In this document: piece by piece, positions 16,105 to 22,844 of the stretch
Position numbering within the stretch: the first letter of the stretch is position 1
Layout: the number at the start of each line of letters is the position of its first letter
Assembly: GCA_964588795.1 (NCBI GenBank)
Contig: CAZPQN010000030.1
Span: forward strand, 1-26,908
From: CAZPQN01 sp964588795
GTDB lineage: Bacteria > Fidelibacterota > UBA2242
DNA: 26,908 nt
Direction: 5' to 3'
The notes under the pieces: model-generated
Databases searched by the model: none
Told to the model about the DNA's origin: nothing
What the model saw: the letters and a program-made list of their open reading frames with translations, nothing else
Made by a program: the position numbers and the translations under genes

Positions 16105-18306
16105 TTATTGGGCCGCAACGACATTAAAGGTTGCCGAAAGTTCCGCCCGCGAATCACCCCCGACGTACACACGAAACTCACCGGGCTCGACCCGATATTG
16201 CAGATTGATATCATAACAGCCGAGCTGCGTCACTGGTACGCGCAGGGTCACGGTTTCCTGCTGGCCGGCGGACAGGGTAACCCGCTGGAATCCTTTTAAC
16301 TCGCGCACCGGGCGGGTTACGCTGGCCACCAGATCCTGAACATACAGCTGGACAACCTCCGTGCCCGCCTGTTTACCGACGTTTTTCACACTGACCGAGA
16401 CCCTCAGATCTTCAGATGTTTGCAGTCGTGTGTTGGCGATTTTCAAACCGGAATACTCGAACCGCGTGTAACTATTTCCATACCCGAACGGATACAGCGG
16501 GCTGTTGTCCACATCGAGATATTTGGAGTTGTATTTTGAACCAGGATTGGCGGGTCGCCCGGTGTTCTTGTGATTGTAATAAACCGGAATCTGACCCACC
16601 GACCGCGGAAAAGATACGGTAAGCTTGCCAGAAGGATTATAGTCGCCGCACAACACATCGGCGACGGCATTGCCATGCTGAACGCCTAAATGCCAGGTTT
16701 CGACAATTGCAGTAGCCAGCGGCTCCACTGCGCTCAAGACCAGCGGACGCCCGTTCATCAGCACGAGCACGATTGGCTTGCCGGTCTCGGCCACGCGGCG
16801 CAACAGGTTCAGTTGTTCTCCTGGCAATCCGAGTTCACTGCGGCAGGCGGCTTCGCCACTCATTTCAGCGCCTTCACCCAATACCATAATGACCACGTCA
16901 GACTGACGGACTTTTTCAATAGCCGATTGGAAATGCGCCTGCCCCGCTTTCTGAATATCACAACCCTTAGCTGACAGAAGCTTGACCTTACCGGCCAGGC
17001 GCTGACGCAGACCGCTCAGTACCGTGACCACGTCCTCCGGTCGCCCCTGGCACCGCCAGGTACCCAGCGGCGCATTGTTGTCATCGGCGAGTGGTCCGAT
17101 TACCGCAATCGTTTTTAGATTCTCCAGATTAAGCGGCAGAATATTCTTCTCGTTTTTTAAAAGCACGATAGAGCGCCGGGCGAGCTCCCGCGCCGCGGCC
17201 AGATGGTCGGCCTGCATAAGAACGTTCTTGGACAATTCCGGATCAGTGTAGGGATTTTCAAAAAGTCCGAGCCGATACTTCATGCGGAGAATCCGCCGGA
17301 CGGCGTCGTCGACATATTTCTCGGGGAGCGCCCCGCTTTTTACGAATTCTTCCAACTCCGGCGTAAAACACAGCCCCTCCATGTCCATATCCACCCCGGC
17401 AATCAGGCTTTGGCGTCCGGCCTCAATCCGATTGGCGGCCAGGCCATGATTGAGCAGTTCCCCGATCGAATTCCAGTCGCTGACAACAAATCCGGTAAAG
17501 GCCCATTCGCCTTTTAAAATCTGCCGCAGAGTCAGCGGATTGGCCGACGCCGGAATTCCGCCTATTTCATTGAAAGCGCTCATCAATGAACCCGCCCCGG
17601 CCCTGACCGCCGCTTCAAAAGGCGGCAGATATATTTCCCGCAGGGTTCGTTCGGAAATATCCACCGTATTGTAGTCACGTCCGCCCTCCGCACCCCCGTA
17701 AGCTACGTAGTGTTTGGCACAGGCTAAAAGTGCCTGCGGATCGGCCAGGCTGGAACCTTGAAATCCGCAAACCAGGGAGCGGGCGATGGCGGCGCCCAGG
17801 AAGGGATCTTCACCGGCACCTTCGGCAATCCTGCCCCAGCGCGGGTCTCGGGCGATGTCCACCATCGGTGCAAAAGTCCAATGAATGCCAACTGCGCGGG
17901 CCTCTTTAGCCGCAATGCGAGCGGCCTGACGAATCAGCGCCGTATCCCAGCTGGCCGACCAGGCCAGAGGAATCGGAAAAATCGTCCGGTAACCGTGAAT
18001 GACATCGTTGCCGATAATCAAGGGAATTTTAAGGCGCGATTCTTCCACGGCTATTTTCTGCAGACGGTTGTTTTCCGCCGCTCCAATCACGTTCAGGAGC
18101 GAGCCAATCGCGCCGGCCCGAATCTGTTCCTCTTTGCGCGCATCCGTGCCGCTGAACTGGGTCATCTGACCGATTTTCTCGGCAAAGGTCATGCGGGACA
18201 GTAAGGCGTCAATTTTTTGTTCGATCCCCAAAGCCTCCCGCTCCTGGCTCCCCAGCCACCCGGCCAGCAGGGTAACCACTAACATACTGCGCTTGATGGT
18301 GTGCAT
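16105..18306 (-). CDS. Glycoside hydrolase family 3 beta-glucosidase, BglX-like
   Basis: A 733-residue periplasmic-type beta-glucosidase that frees glucose from beta-linked oligosaccharides. A signal peptide (LVVTLLAGWLGS) precedes the N-terminal GH3 barrel (EKIGQMTQF, IPLIIGNDVIHGYRTIFPIPL, FAPMVDIARDPRWGRIAEGAGEDP, AKHYVAYGGAEGGRDYN). The nucleophile is D277 in FVVSDWNSIG. The second domain contains IVLLKNEKNILPL and VVIMVLGEGAEMSGEA, and the C-terminal fibronectin-III domain starts after PFGYGNSYTRFEY and includes VSVKNVGKQAGTEVVQLYVQD. This is the complete three-domain BglX layout and length. GAGGA eight bases before the ATG at 18306 supports the start. It lies 19 bases after the lichenase gene. 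It differs from the other GH3 in subgroup, so the pair is not a recent duplication. Confidence 0.93.
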   Translation of the reverse strand: MHTIKRSMLVVTLLAGWLGSQEREALGIEQKIDALLSRMTFAEKIGQMTQFSGTDARKEEQIRAGAIGSLLNVIGAAENNRLQKIAVEESRLKIPLIIGNDVIHGYRTIFPIPLAWSASWDTALIRQAARIAAKEARAVGIHWTFAPMVDIARDPRWGRIAEGAGEDPFLGAAIARSLVCGFQGSSLADPQALLACAKHYVAYGGAEGGRDYNTVDISERTLREIYLPPFEAAVRAGAGSLMSAFNEIGGIPASANPLTLRQILKGEWAFTGFVVSDWNSIGELLNHGLAANRIEAGRQSLIAGVDMDMEGLCFTPELEEFVKSGALPEKYVDDAVRRILRMKYRLGLFENPYTDPELSKNVLMQADHLAAARELARRSIVLLKNEKNILPLNLENLKTIAVIGPLADDNNAPLGTWRCQGRPEDVVTVLSGLRQRLAGKVKLLSAKGCDIQKAGQAHFQSAIEKVRQSDVVIMVLGEGAEMSGEAACRSELGLPGEQLNLLRRVAETGKPIVLVLMNGRPLVLSAVEPLATAIVETWHLGVQHGNAVADVLCGDYNPSGKLTVSFPRSVGQIPVYYNHKNTGRPANPGSKYNSKYLDVDNSPLYPFGYGNSYTRFEYSGLKIANTRLQTSEDLRVSVSVKNVGKQAGTEVVQLYVQDLVASVTRPVRELKGFQRVTLSAGQQETVTLRVPVTQLGCYDINLQYRVEPGEFRVYVGGDSRAELSATFNVVAAQ

Positions 18307-18325
18307 GAAATTTTCCTCACTATAG

Positions 18326-20140
18326 TTAACGCATCAACAACATCTTGTTGACGGTGCGATATGTGCGCTGATTCTGAATCGCTTCCAGCCGACAGAAATA
18401 CACACCGCTGGGGGCCGTGGTTTCCCATGCAGTCCGATGCACTCCGGCCGGCCGAAATTCATTTAACAGCGTCGCCACCCGGAACCCCTGGACGTCCCAG
18501 ACCGTCAGATTGACCTGCGCCGGCTGAGCCAACTCGAATCTGACAGTCGTCCGGCTATTGAACGGATTGGGAAAATTCTGTTCCAACCGAAAGCGCCGCG
18601 GAAGACTGGTTGATTGGTCTTCGTCTACGTCGCTCAGGCGTTCCACAATTAGGCCGTTCAGGATCGCCTGGTCAATCATATTCCCGAAGTGAATATCGAG
18701 CAGACCATCGTTGATCGTAATTTCGCCGGCCGTCAGAGGACAGGCGGCATGGGCTCCCACCTGTTCGTAGATGTCGAAATTCCGTACAACATACTGGCCC
18801 TCGATATTGATATCGAATACCCGCTGACCGGAAGCGTCAAAGTAATTTTCCGCAAAGCAAAGCGTCACATGGTAACGACCATTTGGAACGCGGATTTTGT
18901 AGTTGACAATCTCTCGCTGTTCACTGCGGAAAATCAGCTGCTCCGCAGTGCCACTGATCAGCTGTCCGGGAAACGTACCCTGCCCGCCTCCGCACCGGCC
19001 ATAAGCTAAATTTTCAGCCCAGTCCTGGTCAGGCAGCCAATCGTCGTAGGCCGCCCCCCCGACGTTGATTTTCAGGGGGTAATTCCAGCGCGGCGGCAAT
19101 TGCAGCGAAATTGTTTGCCCGACTAAGGTATTGGGAGGAATGGCCAGGTCTTTGATGCTAAGGACCGCCAAATTATAGGACAGATTTTCATCGAGACCGA
19201 CAACCTTAAGTTTAATCCTGCGCCGGTCTGCCTGCTGCACCGCCTGCTGAATAGTCACGCCGGTAATGCGGTAATTGGTGGTTTTTTCGGCGCTTTCCTG
19301 GGTTATGGGTTCAGAAAAGACTACCACTACGGTATCTTGCAGATAGCGGGCTGATACCACAAAGGGCGGCCGGTTGTCAGCTAAGCCCGTATGCTCAACA
19401 TCGGTCAGACACAAGCTCATTTTCCCATTCTGAAAAACGCAGTTTTCCGGAATGAAATCACATTCATTACCGTCCCAGGTGTGGGTAGCTTTGGCCCAGC
19501 GGTTGGTATTCCAGTTATCGAAATCATCGCGCCATTGCAGAGTAAAATTGTTTGCGGTGCCGGTGTTTCCGGCTCCCGGCGTATAACTCGCATAGCTGAC
19601 CCAATCGTAATCGGCGCGAAAAGGGAGGCGGCGGGCGTCCAGCACGCCAGCCCAGCTGGAATATGCCGGCGGCCAGATATTCATCATGATCTTCTGAGCT
19701 TTATTCAGGGTTGCCACATGAGCGCCGGTCTGGCGGTACACTTCGCCCCCGTCAACGAACCAGGCTACGTATTCCGGCGTCCATTCGATGGCATAGGTAT
19801 GAAAGTCCGCCGTCGGATCAAAGGGTAACCACTGATGATGGACATGATTGACCTGGCCCGGCGTAATAGCGTTGAATTGGATGTCATCGGCATAACGACC
19901 CAGCATTTCAATATCGAGCTCATTCCAGTCCCCAATACCTCCACTGCCCAGCTCGTGATAGGTAAAAAAGGTCGAGGTCTGACCGGCCCCGCCGGCGGCT
20001 TTGTAATTGACTTCAAACCGCCCGTAAAGATAAGAACTGAACGTGCGCAGTTCCGCGCCTTTATAATCTTTCGCCGCGGTCACCACACCAAATATGGCCG
20101 GCATCAGGACAAATATCAATTTCTGCAACCAACAGCGCAT
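18326..20140 (-). CDS. Circularly permuted GH16 lichenase with Ig-like and malectin domains and sorting tail
   Basis: A 604-residue surface endo-beta-1,3-1,4-glucanase. After a signal peptide (ending near VVTA) the mature protein begins AKDYKGAEL, matching the start of the Fibrobacter succinogenes lichenase, itself a natural circular permutation. Residues 24-187 hold what is normally the C-terminal part: YGRFEVNYKAAG, the catalytic NELDIEMLG (E74, D76, E78, lichenase-type E-x-D-x-E), FHTYAIEWTPEYVAWFVDG and YDWVSYASYTPG. Residues 198-247 then hold what is normally the N-terminus: FTLQWRDDFDNWNTNRWAKA, then TWDGNECDF and GKMSLCLT. An Ig-like domain (about 258-350; VVVVFSEPIT), a malectin/CBM57-like domain (about 354-502; INVGGAAYDDW, YHVTLCFAENYFD) and a sorting tail (NFPNPFNSRTTVRFEL) follow. 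It starts three bases after the foldase stop, with GGAGG inside that gene's end. Confidence 0.92.
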   Translation of the reverse strand: MRCWLQKLIFVLMPAIFGVVTAAKDYKGAELRTFSSYLYGRFEVNYKAAGGAGQTSTFFTYHELGSGGIGDWNELDIEMLGRYADDIQFNAITPGQVNHVHHQWLPFDPTADFHTYAIEWTPEYVAWFVDGGEVYRQTGAHVATLNKAQKIMMNIWPPAYSSWAGVLDARRLPFRADYDWVSYASYTPGAGNTGTANNFTLQWRDDFDNWNTNRWAKATHTWDGNECDFIPENCVFQNGKMSLCLTDVEHTGLADNRPPFVVSARYLQDTVVVVFSEPITQESAEKTTNYRITGVTIQQAVQQADRRRIKLKVVGLDENLSYNLAVLSIKDLAIPPNTLVGQTISLQLPPRWNYPLKINVGGAAYDDWLPDQDWAENLAYGRCGGGQGTFPGQLISGTAEQLIFRSEQREIVNYKIRVPNGRYHVTLCFAENYFDASGQRVFDINIEGQYVVRNFDIYEQVGAHAACPLTAGEITINDGLLDIHFGNMIDQAILNGLIVERLSDVDEDQSTSLPRRFRLEQNFPNPFNSRTTVRFELAQPAQVNLTVWDVQGFRVATLLNEFRPAGVHRTAWETTAPSGVYFCRLEAIQNQRTYRTVNKMLLMR

Positions 20141-20143
20141 CGG

Positions 20144-21709
20144 TTAATGCGCCTCCATTTTGCGCCCGTAGTCGAGCTTGCTATCGGTAGTCAGCACGGG
20201 AAAGGCCGGGGTGATCAGCGGATACGGAACGCCTTTCTGCATGGCGACCATATCCACAGCGGCGAGCCGGATTTTTTCGAATGCCTGAAAATTGATCTCT
20301 ATAACCGCACTGTAGCGGGTCTGCAATCGGTCGATGTACGGATTGAGTTGCTCCCGGATAACATTTAGGTTCTTCCGACCGGACTCACCCTGAAAACCTG
20401 CTTGTTTAAGGTACGCATTGCGTTGGTAGAGCGCCATCAGATTGTCTTGCCACATGGCAGTGTACAGGCGCACAACAGGCACTTTATCATAACCGGCGCG
20501 ATAGGCCGCCCGGGTGATGTACGTATCCCGCACCAGGTCAGCGACCGCCAACCTGAACTGCGCCGGAAACTCACGTCGGCTGAAATTGCGCTGACGGAAA
20601 ACGAGGGGGTGACTATCCAGCGCCTGTTCAAAATCAGCCACCGTCCAGGTCTGACCATCGAGCGTGAAAAATGGCCGCCGACTCAGAGCGGCTAAGCGCT
20701 GGCCGCTGATTGAGTCCGGACTGATTTCGATCTCTTCGCCCCAGTACTGCTGATTGAAAAGTGCTTCCTGGTCAGTGCGGCTTTTGATGTACAGCGGTGC
20801 CAGCAGTTCGGCCAGCTCGTAGAAAGTCGCTTCGTCAAAAACCATCCGCTTGCCCCGCATCAGCCGGGCGACCTCCTGGCTGTACAGCCGCTCCGCCGCA
20901 AGGCTTGTCAGACGCTGATGGACATTTCCCCAGCGCTGGGTGGCTTCCTGCTCGGTAATGGCCAGGCGTGTCGTCCAGCCCTTGACCTGTAGTAATAAAA
21001 AGGTGCCATCCAGGTTCCGCACAGGTCCTAATTGCTCACCGAGTTCCAAGGGACGACTATAGAACAGGTTAAAAAATTCCTGACTCGGATCATCATTAAA
21101 ATTCAGCTGGTGTTCCGGAATATGGCGGCCGCCGGCTAAATCCAGCGCTAAAGAATCGAAAGGCAGATGCCGTTCCTGCTGAGTTTTTAAAAAGGCCGCT
21201 ACACTTGCCTCGTCCGGCAGACGGACGAAGTGCGTTTGGTAGGTGCGACCGGCCAATTGATACGTCTTCTGCAACTCGGCGGTATCGGGGCGCGCTTGCC
21301 GATAGGCGCGGGCATAGAAAAAGTACTGGCGCATGGCCTGTTCCTGGCGCCCTTTGATATACGCCTGAAATTCGGCGTTCTGCGCCAAATCATTATTGGA
21401 GCCGGCTTCCAGAGCCAGCAATTTTTCAGCAATCAGAGTATTTAAGACTATCTTGCGGTGAATATAATTATCCTGACGGCAGTATGCCGGACGGATGGCA
21501 TACTCCGCACGCCGTATAAATTCATTGACCGTGATGACACGATCGCCGACCCGAGCCAGAATCTCCTCCTGCGGCAGACTGATTTCTTTACTGCAATCAG
21601 CAACGGTGACCAGCAGGACAAACAACAGGCTGATCGGCCAATAAAAACAGCGCCCCCCGCCAAAGCGGGGGGTAATACTGGCGTTACCGGAATGGGAATA
21701 AATCGTCAT
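20144..21709 (-). CDS. SurA-like periplasmic foldase / peptidyl-prolyl isomerase-type protein
   Basis: A 521-residue protein with an N-terminal hydrophobic segment (YWPISLLFVLLVTVADC), possibly a lipoprotein signal but with aspartate before the cysteine. It is followed by a SurA-N-like stretch: EEILARVGDRVITVNEFIRRAEY and KIVLNTLIAEKLLALEAG. A central region (about 165-270) has the outline of a parvulin-type isomerase domain, including a possible GG and ending DGTFLLLQVKGW, but is degenerate enough that activity is doubtful. The rest is helical and charged, and I do not recognise a domain in it. It probably chaperones secreted or outer-membrane proteins; in this operon the clients could be the glucanases or receptor. 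The start at 21709 is uncertain because a strong hairpin lies inside codons 13-19. It lies 24 bases after the PorV-like gene. Confidence 0.72.
   Translation of the reverse strand: MTIYSHSGNASITPRFGGGRCFYWPISLLFVLLVTVADCSKEISLPQEEILARVGDRVITVNEFIRRAEYAIRPAYCRQDNYIHRKIVLNTLIAEKLLALEAGSNNDLAQNAEFQAYIKGRQEQAMRQYFFYARAYRQARPDTAELQKTYQLAGRTYQTHFVRLPDEASVAAFLKTQQERHLPFDSLALDLAGGRHIPEHQLNFNDDPSQEFFNLFYSRPLELGEQLGPVRNLDGTFLLLQVKGWTTRLAITEQEATQRWGNVHQRLTSLAAERLYSQEVARLMRGKRMVFDEATFYELAELLAPLYIKSRTDQEALFNQQYWGEEIEISPDSISGQRLAALSRRPFFTLDGQTWTVADFEQALDSHPLVFRQRNFSRREFPAQFRLAVADLVRDTYITRAAYRAGYDKVPVVRLYTAMWQDNLMALYQRNAYLKQAGFQGESGRKNLNVIREQLNPYIDRLQTRYSAVIEINFQAFEKIRLAAVDMVAMQKGVPYPLITPAFPVLTTDSKLDYGRKMEAH
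21643..21672 (-). terminator. Strong GC hairpin followed by a T-tract at the start of the foldase gene
   Basis: On the minus strand CCCCCCGC (21672-21665), a TTTG loop and GCGGGGGG (21660-21653) form a perfect eight-pair stem. Five bases later come five thymines (21647-21643). This looks like an intrinsic terminator or attenuator for transcription coming from the PorV-like gene, though the T-tract is slightly far from the stem. It overlaps codons 13-19 of the foldase as annotated. Confidence 0.45.
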
Positions 21710-21733
21710 ATATCCAAGCTACACCGGTTCCTT

Positions 21734-22831
21734 TTAAAAAAGAACTCCAATCGTATAGGAATGCGTATTGCCCAAAAGACCGACCGGTTTAAAGGCATAG
21801 TCCGCTTTCAGCGCCAGGTTATTCATCATGCGCAAGACGAGGCCACCGCCATAGGTCATTCCGAATTCGCTTTCATCCATGAAGAGCGATTTATAGCCCG
21901 CCCGCAGGGCAAATTTGCCAATACCCGTCAGACGGATTTCATATTCTGCTCCTAAGTTGATTGACTCGGCATTGTTATTGGGATGTAGGGCATCGACGGC
22001 CAGGGTCAGACGCTGGTTCTTCAACACGATCGGCTGGAATGCCACACCAATACGAAACATCAATGGCAATTCCCATTCCTGCGGATTGAACTCACCCTTG
22101 ACGGCGCTGTAATTACCAGCCTCGTCGGGCAGAATGTCGATCGGGAATAGCAAATCCATCCCGGTATAGCGCAGTTTGGTGCCATAATTGGCAATGCTCA
22201 TGCCGATGCGCAAGCCGTCATTTTGGTTCCCGGTGGCTGACAGAAAACCGGTGTTGACAATCACCCCCAGATCGACGGCCATGGCGCTGGCATTGGTGTG
22301 CCAGATTTGAGAATTGATATATTTCAACGAGGCGCCAAAGGCAAACCATTGGGCCAATTTCCGGGCATACGACAGGGTGAAATTGTAATCGTTGGCAGTG
22401 TACAATTCGCCGGTGCCATCCTGATTTTCAAGCGTGGTCACTTCCATTTCGCCGTAACCGACATGAGCGACGCCCGCCGCCAGCGTGCCCACGACCGGGA
22501 TCAGGTAGGAAACCGCGGCAGAGGAAGAGCTGATGTCGACTACCCAGGGCTGATACATAAACATGGCCTCGTTCTGCTCCAGAAAAGCCAGCCCGGCGGG
22601 ATTCCAGTAAATCGAGGAGAGTTTGCCGCCAATCCCCACAAAAGCTTCACCCATGGCGTTGCCGTCACTTCCCACCCCAATTTCGAGGAAATTACCGGCA
22701 GTCGTCCCGACGCGGTAGGGTTTCTGCGCATAAGTCTCCGCCCCAAACCAGCCGAGCACTAAGATGATGACCAGCAGACATGTTGTATGCCGCAGGAGGG
22801 ACAGATCCATTTTTTTTCTTAAACTCCACAT
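21734..22831 (-). CDS. PorV/PorQ-family outer-membrane protein
   Basis: A 365-residue beta-barrel of the PorV/PorQ family. PorV in Bacteroidota escorts type IX secretion cargo to the cell-surface attachment complex. A signal peptide (LVIILVLGWFGAETYA, then QKPYRV) is followed by the family's N-terminal pattern: FLEIGVGSDGNAMGEAFVG and SSIYWNPAGLAFLE. The remainder has alternating barrel strands (LGVIVNTGFL, ALRAGYKSLF, GMTYGGGLVLRM) and ends in the terminal phenylalanine usual for outer-membrane barrels (YTIGVLF). The ATG at 22831 is preferred because GAGGGAG sits six bases upstream and overlaps the previous stop; an in-frame GTG at 22846 would overlap that stop. Placement between a large tail-bearing protein and tail-bearing enzymes suggests a local role in their export or attachment; that is inference. 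Confidence 0.87.
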   Translation of the reverse strand: MWSLRKKMDLSLLRHTTCLLVIILVLGWFGAETYAQKPYRVGTTAGNFLEIGVGSDGNAMGEAFVGIGGKLSSIYWNPAGLAFLEQNEAMFMYQPWVVDISSSSAAVSYLIPVVGTLAAGVAHVGYGEMEVTTLENQDGTGELYTANDYNFTLSYARKLAQWFAFGASLKYINSQIWHTNASAMAVDLGVIVNTGFLSATGNQNDGLRIGMSIANYGTKLRYTGMDLLFPIDILPDEAGNYSAVKGEFNPQEWELPLMFRIGVAFQPIVLKNQRLTLAVDALHPNNNAESINLGAEYEIRLTGIGKFALRAGYKSLFMDESEFGMTYGGGLVLRMMNNLALKADYAFKPVGLLGNTHSYTIGVLF

Positions 22832-22837
22832 AGTCAA

Positions 22838-22844
22838 CTCCCTC
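22838..22844 (-). promoter_or_regulatory. Shine-Dalgarno site for the PorV-like gene
   Basis: The minus strand reads GAGGGAG six bases before the ATG at 22831, overlapping the TGA of the upstream gene (22845-22843). This favours the ATG over the in-frame GTG at 22846 and points to coupled translation. Confidence 0.6.

Noticed and set aside
13391..18306. The two GH3 genes as a recent tandem duplication
   Set aside because: They belong to different GH3 subgroups (ExoI-like without fibronectin-III, BglX-like with it) and share only family motifs.
15231..20140. The two GH16 genes as duplicates of each other
   Set aside because: One has the laminarinase E-x-D-x-x-E motif in normal order; the other is a permuted lichenase with E-x-D-x-E.
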